A stretch of DNA of 64,000 bases from Cladorrhinum sp. PSN259 (Eukaryota; Ascomycota; Sordariomycetes; Sordariales; Podosporaceae): assembly GCA_033725935.1 (NCBI GenBank), contig MU867113.1, forward strand, positions 124,001-188,000, read 5' to 3'. Shown here piece after piece: positions 54,208 to 64,000 of this stretch. How positions within the stretch are numbered: position 1 is the stretch's first letter; each line of letters opens with the position of its first letter. The translations under genes and the position numbers were made by a program. The notes under the pieces are model-generated. The model worked only from the letters and a program-made list of their open reading frames with translations. It was not told where the DNA came from and made no database searches.

Positions 54208-54876
54208 TTAGTTTATGCCGGTGCTGCTTTTGGGAATGATGCACCGGAGACTCTTCCTCTTCTCTTTGTAGTGACCCATCATTTTCATCATCTCAACCAC
54301 CACTGGGGAAAGGTGACGGTCTAGAGGTTGATCCCACGCCATAAAACTGCAACGGTTGTCGGTCGGGGTGTTGAGAAACTGGTCGGCATACTTGATCCAC
54401 GTGTTGTCGTACCAGCCTGCATAGTCGTTGCAGGAATAGCCCTCTAGACAGAGGTTCCCCGTGTGGATGCCGACGACGTAGGGGAGCGCCGAGGTGGATA
54501 TGCTGTTCCAGACGTCTCCTTCGTTATCGCAGCTCAGTCCGGCCAAATCTTGAAAGTCTTGTCCGTTTAGTGATGCGAGAAACCTCGCGCATGTATCGTT
54601 GCTTATTTGCGAGTCGATGTTCCCGAACGTGATACTAAAGTACCCACTGCCAATGGGGATATATTAGTGAGCATTTGAGTTGGGCTTGATGGATGCATGG
54701 ATGCATGAGAGGTTTGGCGAGTTTTCTTACCAGTCGATTGGACCCCAACCATCATCGAACTGGCATGGTTGGTCATTGGATTCGTCTAATCGGTGATTGC
54801 TTGTTCGATCCGGCGTGAAAGGTGATGGTAAAGCCAAAGAGACACGGGCCAAACCAGCGAGGGCAATCAAGTTCAT
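54208..54876 (-). CDS. Small secreted cysteine-containing protein, unknown
   Basis: Two exons, 54876-54731 and 54646-54208, 194 aa. The intron has donor GTAAGA and a CAG acceptor and splits a Cys codon. The N-terminus MNLIALAGLARVSLALPSPF looks like a short signal peptide. The mature part has CQFDDGWGPIDC, NDTCARFLASLNGQDF, LSCDNEGDVWNS, NLCLEGYSCNDYAGW and NRCSFMAWDQP, giving eight cysteines, probably in disulphides. It ends in a basic, Met-rich stretch. I recognise no family. The stop is 155 bp from the end of the convergent kinase-ankyrin gene. Confidence 0.6.
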
Positions 54877-55336
54877 ATTGTCGAATCCCCCGCTGTCAAA
54901 GATTACTGTCACAGTACATACATGTACGATGCTGGGCGGACTGAAGCTTTGGGGGGGAACGGATTGATGAAAAGGCCATCAGAAGCAGGATATATATCTG
55001 TTCAGAACCAGACACCGTGCACAAAGGACCCGGTCGAGGATTTTCAGAGTGTCTTGTGCACGGCAAACAAAACAAAAAGTCCTCGGCTTGACACAAACAT
55101 GAAATTAATGTGCGACGGACGGGGGTACATGTAGTGTTTTGTACTGCTAGTACACAAAGCCATTTAGGCCCAAGGAGCTCCAAGAGACTCTATCGATGTT
55201 GATTGATCAATTATACACGAAATTAATTTCTGTCTTTTCATTAATTGCCTGGACGGGTTCGATAGAAATCATGCCACTTTGGTTGAACTGTTGAAAGGGA
55301 GTAGTTGTATGTACAAAATTCTCAACTTTTGAGCTC
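54877..55336. other. Intergenic
   Basis: About 0.46 kb between two minus-strand genes. No supportable gene. Confidence 0.6.
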
Positions 55337-56653
55337 TCAATCATCCCAGTCTGGCACCGGGCCACGATAAACAAACATCATGTTCTCCACCCCCTCGGGT
55401 AGTATTATCTCCTTCACACCCGAGGAGAAGGCTGATACTGACCCTTCTGGCCTATATGATGATCCCGAACCCGATCCCGCACCATGCCCGCCCTTACCAC
55501 CACCACCCTTACTACCCGGTCTCTCAAAATCACCACCACTTCCATACCCAGGAACCCTCCCAGGTGGTCTACTCCCCTTCGCGAACCTCCCGGGAACCCT
55601 AACGGCCTTTGAACCCGCAACCTTACCCGAGCACTTGCCGTCGCGAGTAAAGATGATATCGCCCATCCAAGCCTGAAACGCGGCGATTTGGGTCCTGCAC
55701 CCCCTCCAGCCGCGACTGTACTCTGCTAGTCCCCTTTTGCGGCTGTAGTGGCTCATGGCCCACCGGCCGGCATCCGCAAAGTCCTCTTGCCAGCTCGCTT
55801 TCGAGTAAGGCGTCGGGACGGCCGAGTCGTTGCCGTAGGCTTGTTTCCAGAACTTGGTGTGGGAGAATGGTGTTGCGGGCGGGTAGGCGTGGGCGAGGAG
55901 AAAAGGGCGGAGGGTGGCGGAGTCTAGGATGTCTTTATTTTACTTTAGTTAGCAAGAAGATCACGCGGAATGAATGTGAGAAAGTAGGAGAAGGGGCAAT
56001 ACGTGTTATTTCGTGAAAGAGAACTCCAAGCTTAAAGTACGACGGGGTGAAGACGAGGACTGCACCGCGGGTATACGCCGCAGCGATGAGGTTCTCAGTA
56101 GTCTCTCCGGATCCCGCCGGGACGGGCGCCGCGTTGCCTGGGAGGAGGACCAGGTTGGAAATGTATTGTCTCATTCCGACTGGGACGGCCGAGAGGGTCT
56201 GGTTTTTCATCAAAAACTTATTAGCCAAAGCGGAAATTACAATGACACGAAAAAACAGAAACATACATCAAGTACGCTGATCCAGGGCTCGTCCGAGTCC
56301 TTGTGTCTGCACACGGTCCATGCCAAAGGACAGTCGACAAACTTGACGTCTACCGCGTCAAAGTCGAGCGGATCAAAACGGTTGTACTCTGCTTCGTCGA
56401 TGCAGGACTTTGGGAGCCACCCTTTTGGCCATCTTTCATGTCTCCATGGTTTACTTGGAAAGTCCTGCCGGAGGTGTCGGTCCTGGATTTCCTCAGAGAA
56501 CGGTGGATGGATGGCTGGTTTGTCGAGCTCGCCATCGTCGCTAGCAGCAAACAATGGATGAAGAGCTGAAGGGGCGAGAGGAGTGGAGCATGAGCCCATG
56601 TGAGCGCTGATGCTGATGCACAGTAAGAGCATAGAAACCACGGAGGAGCGCAT
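55337..56653 (-). CDS. Secreted zincin-like (HEITH) protein
   Basis: Three exons, 56653-56267, 56198-56003 and 55932-55337, 392 aa. The signal peptide (MRSSVVSMLLLCISISAHMG) is followed by CIDEAEYNRFDPLDFDAVDV and two more Cys. Exon 2 ends and exon 3 starts within a metal-binding helix: LGVLFHEITHILDSA contains HExxH, and splicing at AATAAAG completes the second His. Before it comes AAAYTRGAVLVFTPSYFK, the strand usual in M35-like fungal metalloproteases; the third ligand may be an Asp in the following WQEDFADAGRWAMS. The last 90 residues are Gly/Pro/Ser-rich. It is probably an extracellular metallopeptidase or an inactive relative. The peptidase family cannot be fixed without a search. Confidence 0.7.
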
Positions 56654-58138
56654 GACGATGATGACTCGAGATGGGGTGAGACTGGTGAGTCTCGGAGGAC
56701 CGGGACCACCTGTGTCGGCCGACCTGTCCAAGAGGAACGAGGGTGCATGTCCTCAGAGTTGCAGTTGAAGGGGCATCATCTTATTTGAGACTGGAGTTAC
56801 ATGGGAGATGGGGTTTTTCCATTTTGAGTAGAGCTTCAGAGGACGTGCGCAAATCCGACTCCTTTTGCTAAAGAGGGCGTTGAAGCAGTGCGAGCTTTCA
56901 CGACAGACCGGTTTGTTGGACCATGTTCAATCTACGGACTAGCTTTCCTGACGGATTTTGACAGGTTGACAGGCCGATCGTTGATAAAGGCTCTGCACGT
57001 GCGAATATACATACTGCGGTGGGCGAGGAGTCTTAGAGTCGTTGTTTAATCGCACGAGTCAGAATTTATGGGCCGGACTGTCATGTAGCCTAACAGACCG
57101 AGCAATCACCGATGCCATTGATCTGATTCGTGTTTTTAAGGGGTTTATTAGCCACATGCTGTCTGGATTTGGATTACTTTCCCTTTTTGTGACCCTGGAT
57201 GAGTGCCTGCCATTGACCTGCTTGAGCGTTCTCTCTTTTGCCTCCCTGCCTATGCCCGGTGGCTGTGTGTTCATGATCCTTGGCAAGCCAGAACGGCAGT
57301 GGTGGGAATATGAGTTACGCTGACATAATATCGAATGCAATGGAACACTCCCATCTCACCAGATGTACATAGGGATAGAATAGATTAATTCCTCGTGCAG
57401 GGATTTTAAGCTTACTCACTTTCCTGCCCCTTTTCATACAACTAGCCGACGAGCACTTTAGTTATGCTTACCCATCGAGACTTGTCTCGGGTCAGATAAT
57501 TATTCATCAACCGTAACAGCGGATAGAAGACTTTTAATTGGGTAAATAGCGCAATCTGGAACTTTGGCACTTTGTTATTTTCTTCTAGAATTCTATCATC
57601 GTCAGGAAGACTTTTGGGGGTACAGTTGATCATAGCAATCACATAATACAGTTGCAAAAACAATCTACTTGTATTTTATCTCGCGAGGAAATTACAGATA
57701 TCTGGTAAACTTCGTCGCACGATGGTAAACAAAGGGATCAGCAAATAAGTGCCATTCAAGACTGAAAAGTAAAATTCTTAGATCTCGTATATCCAAAGGT
57801 CGCTCGCGTCTGACATATCAAAAGTCAAAAGTGCTAGGTAAACACCTCGAAACTAGAGGTCCACGACCTGCAGTCATGATGGATCTCATGAACAGAGTAA
57901 GACAACGCTGCGGTATGATCGGAAAGGCGCAGACTAGGTACTTCGTATTCACTTTGAACTCTAGGTAGACATATCGTGTGTATTTTCAGCAAGAGTTGAC
58001 CAACAGACAAGTATAAATACAGCATTCTCTCCTCTCATTCATCACCTCTCTCTTTCCTCACCAACCAGCTCAACTCAACTTCCTCGCCTCACTCAGCCAC
58101 AATCAAGCTTCAGCTAAAACCATCCAACTCTTTTCAAA
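56654..58138. other. Divergent intergenic region
   Basis: About 1.5 kb with only short, overlapping frames. No supportable gene. The 3' end contains the promoter of the crystallin-like gene. Confidence 0.55.
58012..58018 (+). promoter_or_regulatory. TATA box of crystallin-like gene
   Basis: TATAAAT lies about 125 bp upstream of the ATG at 58139, followed by a C/T-rich leader. Confidence 0.6.
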
Positions 58139-58649
58139 ATGAAGACCTTCTCGATCCTCGCTGCCATTGCCGCCTTCGCTGGCCTCGCTGTTGCCGTCCC
58201 TGCTCCCAACCCCGCTGCTGCTCCCAGCTCTGAGCCCGTTGCTGTTGGCCTCCAGGCCCAGCCCACCGCCGCGATTGCCGTCGTTGACAAGCGCGCAACC
58301 GCTCACGTCTTTGTCACCTCGGATATCAACTTTGCCGGACGCCAGGAGAACCTCCAGATCAGCACTGGGGTGTGCCTCACCCTCGGCAACGGCTGGCCCA
58401 ACACAATCTCTTCGTTCGGCCCGGATTCCGGACTTACTTGCAATGTCTTTGAGTATGTTTTTTTATATTTTTGATTCATGAATCCCCGACAAATTCTGTG
58501 GTGTGTGGCTTGCTAAATTAAATAAAAAAATTAGTAATGACGGCTGCAACAACAGCGCTGGCTCGGTCACTGGTATCCGGTTCCCTGGCGTCTCTGACCT
58601 GAACACCTTTGGTTTCAATGACCGCATCAACTCCTTCGTTTGCTTTTAA
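58139..58649 (+). CDS. Small secreted beta/gamma-crystallin-like protein
   Basis: Two exons, 58139-58452 and 58535-58649, 142 aa. Donor GTATGT, branch-like GCTAAAT, acceptor TTAG; the junction restores VFDNDGCNN. A signal peptide (MKTFSILAAIAAFAGLAVA) leads to an Ala/Pro-rich propeptide ending at a Lys-Arg site (VVDKR) and a mature part of about 91 residues. This has HVFVTSDINFAGRQENLQI and later GVCLTLGNGWPNTISSFGPD, the aromatic-x4-F-x-G-R pattern of a beta/gamma-crystallin Greek key motif, and four cysteines. Small fungal and yeast proteins of this fold include antifungal and killer-type peptides. Activity here cannot be inferred. Confidence 0.7.
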
Positions 58650-59124
58650 GGAATTAATTAAATGTGGACATGGGTTAGATGATTTATGAGAACATGAAGG
58701 TGTGGTAAGGGGGCGGGTGGGTTGGCAAACATACTGGGCAAAAGCAATGATGCAAGACGTTGCAAAACATTGTTTTTTGTCGCAGTAAATTTTTTTCCCT
58801 TTCAAGTCGCTCGTTTGGATAAAATTTTTTTACTATTTGGTAGACTTTGTATCTGCCTGCCCTAATTTGCTTTAGCACAATAGAAAACAACTAACCGGTT
58901 ACAAATAACATTGTTCTGTGCATATATGTCTTTTTCCAATGTGTTCCCAAAACGAGGATACGGGGTCTGGTGTATCATACATAATCCTCCACTGATCGAG
59001 TTCAAAGTCTTGGGACTACATGCAATCATAAATCCAGCTTGCCGCTAACCTAATTATAGCATTACTTCTTTCTTAATCAATCTAGCTACCTGCGATCTCG
59101 CACTCATGTCCCTTGCTCCGTTTA
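58650..59124. other. Convergent intergenic region
   Basis: About 0.47 kb of AT-rich DNA, 3' flanks of two converging genes. Confidence 0.6.
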
Positions 59125-60099
59125 TTAAGCAGCAGTAGTGCTCGCAGCAGGAGTTGAGCTAGCCGCCGGCGGAGCACTCGTAGCACTGGCTCCTCCAGTC
59201 GCCGTCGTCGACCCTCCACCTCCACCGCCGCCGCCACCACCACCGCCATTATCCTTCCCCACTACAACAGCCTGCACCACCTGGCCCAGCGTATTGAAAA
59301 TAATATTCACCAAGCTCCCCAGCGCGTCATACCGATACGTCTTTTGCGTCAGCCCGTTACCCAGCTCCTTTGCCACGCCGGTAAAAGTCATGTTCTTCTC
59401 AAAGTTGCCCACGATGCTGGTGACGGTATCCACGCCCTCGCCGACCACCTCCTGCACGATATTGCCGAGGTTATCGATCAGGAACCTGAGCGTGCTGCCG
59501 CCCTGCGTGATGCTTCCCAGCAGACCGTCCACCGCGCCCACGACGCTGTCGACCAGGTCGGTAACGTCGTTCAGGAGGTTGATGAGCAGCGGGTTGAGAT
59601 CCAGCGTCGCGAGGGTGCGGTTGACGATGTCGACCAGGTTGCCGAGGCGGATGATGAGTTCGAGTTCTGCGTCAACGTCTGCGATGGTGATGTTCACCTT
59701 CTCCACGGCGACTGCCACGCCGACGTTGATGGAGACGAGGTTGGCGATCTCGGCGTTGAGGTTGATGTCGGCGCGGAGGTCGTCCACGTCTAGCTCGATG
59801 CGGCCTACGTGGAGCTCTGGCACGCGGAGGAGGACGTCGGGCGGGGATGTGCCGGTTGGCGATGATGCGCGGGAGGTCGTTGTTGGTGAGCTACCGCCGC
59901 CGCCGCCCGAGGAGGAACCTCCTCCGGTTGTTGATTCCACTGCTGAGGATGGTGCGGTCGACTCTGCCGGCGCCGAAGGAGCGGAAGTTGGTTCCGGTGC
60001 GGGTTCAGATGCATCTGTTGTTTGTGCTTTTACTAATGCGACCAAGAGGAGCAAGAGGGCGAGTACCCTCAGGACGGAAAAACTAAGTGAGGTCCTCAT
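59125..60099 (-). CDS. Secreted amphipathic-repeat protein, paralogue A
   Basis: Single exon, 324 aa. A signal peptide (SVLRVLALLLLLVALVKAQ) is followed by a Ser/Thr/Pro/Gly-rich stretch to about residue 85, and the C-terminus is Gly- then Ala/Ser/Thr-rich. In between lies a regular amphipathic region with alternating Val/Ile/Leu and Asp/Asn: GRIELDVDDLRADINLNAEI, INVGVAVAVEKVNI, LIIRLGNLVDIVNRTLATLD, then LNPLLINLL. It aligns by eye with the gene at 60908 (same order: G-x-I-x-V-x-L-x-A-x-xNLxA; LGN-V-V-D-V; LDLNP-L). MTFTG near residue 240 has a counterpart there too. Probably a wall-associated extracellular protein of unknown role. No GPI-type hydrophobic tail is visible. Confidence 0.75.
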   Translation of the reverse strand: MRTSLSFSVLRVLALLLLLVALVKAQTTDASEPAPEPTSAPSAPAESTAPSSAVESTTGGGSSSGGGGGSSPTTTSRASSPTGTSPPDVLLRVPELHVGRIELDVDDLRADINLNAEIANLVSINVGVAVAVEKVNITIADVDAELELIIRLGNLVDIVNRTLATLDLNPLLINLLNDVTDLVDSVVGAVDGLLGSITQGGSTLRFLIDNLGNIVQEVVGEGVDTVTSIVGNFEKNMTFTGVAKELGNGLTQKTYRYDALGSLVNIIFNTLGQVVQAVVVGKDNGGGGGGGGGGGGSTTATGGASATSAPPAASSTPAASTTAA

Positions 60100-60907
60100 T
60101 GTGATGAGTTGATGTTCTCCTGATCAAACGAGTGTGAGAGGACGAGGAGGTAAGAGTCCCGCAGGAGCAGCCGCGCTTCACAGGTTAGGATGAAGTTTAA
60201 GATGAGAAGGGAAAAAAAAAGAGTTCCCATCAGTTGACCGTGACGTGCTCACGACAACCAAGGTCAATGTCCAGGAACGACTTTCTCCGGTACTACTAAT
60301 ATCGAGCATTGTCGAGGACCTTGGTTTTGCCTTGTTCGTGAAATGAGTCCGAGTCCTGCCATCCCACCGACATGCATGGTGTTGCATTCCAAAAGTCACA
60401 CCTTAAATCAAGGAAAATGCCAAGTTTGGACAAGATCGGCGATCCAAAACCCAGTCGGGTTGTTTCCCAGACGGTTAGATGAAACCCTGCCAGGGGTAAA
60501 ACAGTGGAAGCCGTCAAGGGCTCTGCCATGTTTATTTGGTCTTGGCAACCCGAGCTGGCACTCCTAGCTCCCAGATCCTTGGCAGGAACCTCGTCAATAT
60601 CGGTTTCAAATAAGCCGGAACCAGGAAACTCGAGTGTCTGGGTGTGCATTGAATGCTACATTACGCCCAAACGCGTCTCTTAATATCGTGTTTTTCCCCT
60701 TCTTTTGAATTTAGAAAGAAATTCGAATGACGACGAGGTGCTTGCCAAGTTGGGATTACCGTCTGGGAAAAAAGTTGGGACTTTACCTGAGAAAACTTCC
60801 ATCCCGACAATAATCCTAATCCTCTCTCCCACGGGCACTTCTTTGCTCAAACCCCCCTTTGACATCGACACACTCGTTTGATCAGGAAGAACATCAACCC
60901 CATCATC
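60100..60907. other. Divergent intergenic region between two paralogues
   Basis: About 0.8 kb separating the starts of two homologous, divergently transcribed genes. No gene seen. Confidence 0.6.
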
Positions 60908-61870
60908 ATGAAGTTCTTCACAAGGGCGATTGCCCCTCTGCTCCTCCTCACACCATTCACCCTCGCAGCAGACGACCGTGACGCCGAAGATGGGTACATC
61001 GGCTACCGTCTCGACAAGCGCGGGGATCCAGAGACAGCCAACTATGAGACGGCAAACACGGCCGGTGTCAAACTCGCCGAGGAACCAGACGTCTACCTCA
61101 ACGCCTCCGTCAGCGTAGGCCTCATCAAGGTCGAAGTGCAGAACCTGACGGCCAAGGTCAACCTCGACGCCAACGTGCTCAAGCTCCTGCACTTGAACGC
61201 CGGAGTAGACGCGAGCATCAACCGCGTGCTCCTGCAGATCGAGAACGTCTCTGCCAAAGTCGAGCTCGAGGCCCGTTTGGGAAATGTGGTCCAGATGGTC
61301 GACGACGTGCTCAGCAGCATTGATCTGAATCCCATCTTGGCCACCCTGGGACAAAGCGTCAACAAGATTGTCAATTCAACTACCGATCTGCTGGATGGAG
61401 TTGTTGGTGGCGATCAGCAGCAGGGAGGAGGACAACAACAGAGTGCTGCCAGCGCAACAGCGACTGAGGGGAGCAGCGAGAACGCCAAGCGGGCGTTGAG
61501 CTACAACATTGCCCATAACGTGCTGTTTAGCGTCAACGATTACACGGGCGCCGCGCACAAGAACAGAATCCTGGCACAGGACGGAAGCCTCTACGATGAG
61601 TATTTGGATAACGACGGGAACGAGCAGAGCAGGACCACTGTTGGGTGGTATGCCGACGACATGACGTTTACTGGACACAATCGGACGGTCAAGGGTGATG
61701 ACGGCGAGTTTGTCGAGTATGAACAGCAGTATGAGTACCGACCCTTCCCCGGTATTGAGGTTTTCAGCTATATTTTTACGGACAAGGAGGGCAAGGTCTT
61801 GAGGACGCAGGTTATTTCCGAGGCCTTTGGTGGCGGGATGAGTACGGTTAGCAACGATTCTGATAACTGA
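60908..61870 (+). CDS. Secreted amphipathic-repeat protein, paralogue B
   Basis: Single exon, 320 aa from ATG 60908 (ATCATGAAG). A signal peptide (MKFFTRAIAPLLLLTPFTLA) leads to an acidic propeptide with a Lys-Arg site (RLDKR). The region SVGLIKVEVQNLTAKVNLDA, HLNAGVDASINRVLLQIENV, LGNVVQMVDDVLSSIDLNPI corresponds segment by segment to paralogue A. After a Gln/Gly/Ala-rich spacer comes a second Lys-Arg (ENAKR) and a different C-terminal domain (HNVLFSVNDYTGAAHKNRIL, GWYADDMTFTGHNRTV, and FPGIEVFSYIFTDKEGKVLR) of beta-rich character. In paralogue A this domain is shorter and more diverged. Extracellular; role unknown. Confidence 0.75.
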   Translation: MKFFTRAIAPLLLLTPFTLAADDRDAEDGYIGYRLDKRGDPETANYETANTAGVKLAEEPDVYLNASVSVGLIKVEVQNLTAKVNLDANVLKLLHLNAGVDASINRVLLQIENVSAKVELEARLGNVVQMVDDVLSSIDLNPILATLGQSVNKIVNSTTDLLDGVVGGDQQQGGGQQQSAASATATEGSSENAKRALSYNIAHNVLFSVNDYTGAAHKNRILAQDGSLYDEYLDNDGNEQSRTTVGWYADDMTFTGHNRTVKGDDGEFVEYEQQYEYRPFPGIEVFSYIFTDKEGKVLRTQVISEAFGGGMSTVSNDSDN

Positions 61871-62632
61871 GTTGAGAAGCTAGATAATTAGTGGTAGAAT
61901 GCTCAGCTGGAAGAGTGTGAGAAAGTCTCGTCTTGGTTAGACTAGACTGCAGCTCGAAGGATATGTAATGAACAGGAGATTTATTTGAGACCAAACCGTT
62001 CCGACATTGAGATTGTATTGGTTGTATGCGTCCAGTCTGAAAAGGAATCGCAAAGTCTTTGTTGATTTGGGCGGTTACTTGTACCGAACCCACACCATGG
62101 CTTCCGGAAGCGGAAGCTTCTTGCGTGGACCATACAAAAATGGAAATCATTAATTGCACGCGTAATTGATATCTCAAACTAGGCGTTGACTTTGAGTTAT
62201 TCCGTGGATGCAGAATTTTGGTTTTACATGGCTCCTCAAGTCTCCTTCATGTTGTCAGATGACTTCTTCAAGACAGCACACACTACCTGGTGACGTTTTT
62301 CTCTTTCAAAAATTCCAATCTCACAGAATCACAGAGTTTCCTTGTTAAAGAGCTGCCCCGCACCAAGCTCATTACCCAGCCTTTTTGTGGCTGTGGGATT
62401 CTGCAGTTGTGTTGACATTGTCTCTTTGAAAAGCCTCTAAGGATTGTTACCCCTGTCTTAGAATGTCTACTACCATATCAAGCTGTAGCAGCGCAGCAGC
62501 TGCAAGAAGGTTCAATGAAAGCTTGTAGAGCTATAAAGCTGCATTGATTATTGACAGCAAACATTTACTGTAAAATTGCTTTGCACTACAAGCACACACA
62601 CACACACACACAAACACACAATCCACCGAAAA
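61871..62632. other. Intergenic with CA microsatellite
   Basis: About 0.76 kb, no gene. A CA-repeat (62593-62620, one CAA interruption) ends 12 bp before the acetyltransferase ATG and so would lie in its leader. Confidence 0.65.
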
Positions 62633-63295
62633 ATGGAACACATCAAATCAAAATTCTCCACCGCCTTCCGCTCGGAACGGCTCATCTACCGCGCAATCGA
62701 CATGCAAGACATCCCCCTCGTCGCCCGCATGCTTTGGGACCCCGTCAACCAGGGCTTCGGCGATCCAACCCTCTACGCGCCCCTGAGCGGCACGGTGGGC
62801 GCCGTCATGGTCCAAAAGGGCCTCGAGGCATCCCTCCTCTCCGTCCTCATCTGCCTGCCTAACCCCCAACAACAGCAGCAACCAGAGTCGGAAGACCCTT
62901 CAGGTTCCCTGCCCGGTACCTCCCTCCGCGCCGCTCAGGAGTCTGCCATCCCCATTGGCAGCCTCATGCTGGGAAAACCCACCGCCCCAAAGACCGATCA
63001 CTGGCGGTGGACTACCCTCGGAGTGGGCATCGCAGAGGAATATCAGGATAAAGGGTACGGGAGCGAGGCGGTGAACTGGGCTCTGGACTGGGCGTTTAAC
63101 TTTGCCGGGATGCACAGGGTCGAGCTCATGACGGCTAGTTACAACGATCGGGCGATCAAGATGTACAAGCGGCTGGGGTTCAACGAGGAAGGGAGGAAGA
63201 GGGAGACGATTTACATGGATCGGAGGTGGTGGGACATGGTTCAGTTTGGGATTCTGGAGGGAGAGTGGGAGGCTATTCGGGCGAACGGGCATTAA
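62633..63295 (+). CDS. GNAT-family N-acetyltransferase (RimJ/RimL-like)
   Basis: Single exon, 220 aa. It starts SERLIYRAIDMQDIPLVARM (the beta1-alpha1 entry typical of RimJ/RimL acetyltransferases). The acetyl-CoA loop lies in GVGIAEEYQDKGYGSEAVNW (QxxGYG form of R/Q-x-x-G-x-G/A), and RVELMTASYNDRAIKMYKRL gives the C-terminal NxxAIxxYxxLGF signature. A Gln/Ser/Pro insert (about 82-105) separates the first and second strands. Substrate unknown; relatives acetylate protein N-termini, amino acids or small amines. Probably cytosolic. ATG 62633 is chosen because upstream in-frame sequence encodes a His/Thr run from the CA repeat. Confidence 0.88.
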   Translation: MEHIKSKFSTAFRSERLIYRAIDMQDIPLVARMLWDPVNQGFGDPTLYAPLSGTVGAVMVQKGLEASLLSVLICLPNPQQQQQPESEDPSGSLPGTSLRAAQESAIPIGSLMLGKPTAPKTDHWRWTTLGVGIAEEYQDKGYGSEAVNWALDWAFNFAGMHRVELMTASYNDRAIKMYKRLGFNEEGRKRETIYMDRRWWDMVQFGILEGEWEAIRANGH

Positions 63296-64000
63296 TAGAA
63301 CTGGAGGGGGCAGAGATGTTGGTTTATTACATGTACCTCCATAGTCACCCCCGACAACGGTTTTGGCAAACTCCATATTAGGCCGGAAACTCGAGCAGGA
63401 GCTGAGGCGCACTGAGCATCGTGCTGAACCGAGCTGAGTCCTAGGGATGTCCCGACTATACTTGCCCTATCTAAATTGATCCCGGTTTTGAGACACCGAC
63501 CCATAACCACCCGTTTCGTCCCTTGTGGGCGTAATTAAATACCGCAATCCGTAAAGGAGAACTCCTCTGTCCACTGCAGAAGATCCCTAGTCTTGGCTCA
63601 ACACCTTTCACGTGACTCGACTGAACAACAAGATCAATAGATAATCTCAAGGCAGGTTCACAGCCCGGCCCACATACACTCGCACTGCTTTCTGTGACAC
63701 CCAGAGCTTTGACTCAACCATGTGTGCGTGGTTTTCCCGAGGTTATTAGTCTTGCAGACTTGGATCTGGGATGAAGCTCAGAGAAATAGTGACCAGAGCT
63801 TTCACATTTATACTGCGCCATCTACTTCCTGGTATGGGCTCGGGATTTAATTCCCCCCATGGCGAAGGCGAGCGATGGTATGCAGCAATTTTTGTCTACA
63901 TGTAGTCTAGGTCCAAGGTAGCACAGCAATGTAACCTCCGGGTTCCAGCACCTCGGTTCCAGATATCCGTTTGCCCCATCTCCGCAACGGGGCAAGCCTC
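63296..64000. other. Intergenic to end of window
   Basis: About 0.7 kb with no supportable gene. Confidence 0.6.

Noticed and set aside
59138..60112. 324-codon forward frame opposite paralogue A
   Set aside because: Antisense of a GC-rich coding region; poly-Pro/Val/Ala composition and no supporting signals.

Overview
This window is nuclear DNA of a filamentous ascomycete, most likely a Sordariomycete. Protein genes carry short introns (about 50-100 nt) with GTAAGT-like donors, CTRAC-type branch sites and AG acceptors. Starts sit in CAAAATG-like contexts. tRNA genes have introns one base 3' of the anticodon. The protein families (acetyl-CoA carboxylase, NudE, AA9 LPMO, Hce2-type secreted proteins, HeLo-domain protein, velvet-like protein) are fungal. 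Ten Ns and a long G run at 35.3 kb mark an assembly gap.

Layout. 0-21 kb: a short velvet-like protein; an intron-containing tRNA-Lys(CUU); the complete acetyl-CoA carboxylase gene on the minus strand (three exons, about 2297 aa); a 5.6 kb stretch without supportable genes; the NudE dynein-pathway gene; an MFS transporter remnant; and an intron-containing initiator tRNA-Met. 21-27 kb: a minus-strand gene whose second exon has no ATG and is easily missed. It encodes a secreted precursor with 31 near-identical DEAWTA-type cores split by 15 Lys-Arg sites. A membrane-anchored protein with two HxxHC motifs, the arrangement found in UstYa/DUF3328 RiPP oxidases, is transcribed divergently from it. 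A Nudix ADP-ribose pyrophosphatase follows. 27-36 kb: mainly secreted proteins, with two Hce2-type paralogues, a two-module cysteine peptide precursor with Lys-Arg sites, a two-TM fungal protein, and an AA9 LPMO broken by the assembly gap.

36-47 kb: a YAT-family amino-acid permease, a 4 kb stretch without genes, a small membrane protein, a DUF1308 protein and a small acidic protein. 47-54 kb: a divergent pair made of a HeLo-domain protein with a degenerate kinase domain (the MLKL-like layout) and a 1288-aa kinase-ankyrin protein; these look like fungal self/non-self or cell-death genes. 54-64 kb: mostly secreted proteins, with a small cysteine protein, an HEITH zincin-like protein, a beta/gamma-crystallin-like peptide, two divergently transcribed paralogues of an unknown amphipathic repeat family, and then a GNAT acetyltransferase.

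The strongest candidate for an undescribed system is the 21.6-25.6 kb divergent pair: a multi-core Lys-Arg-processed tryptophan peptide precursor plus a double-HxxHC membrane protein. The HeLo-pseudokinase/kinase-ankyrin pair is second. No homology search was possible, so family names rest on motifs and remembered family patterns.
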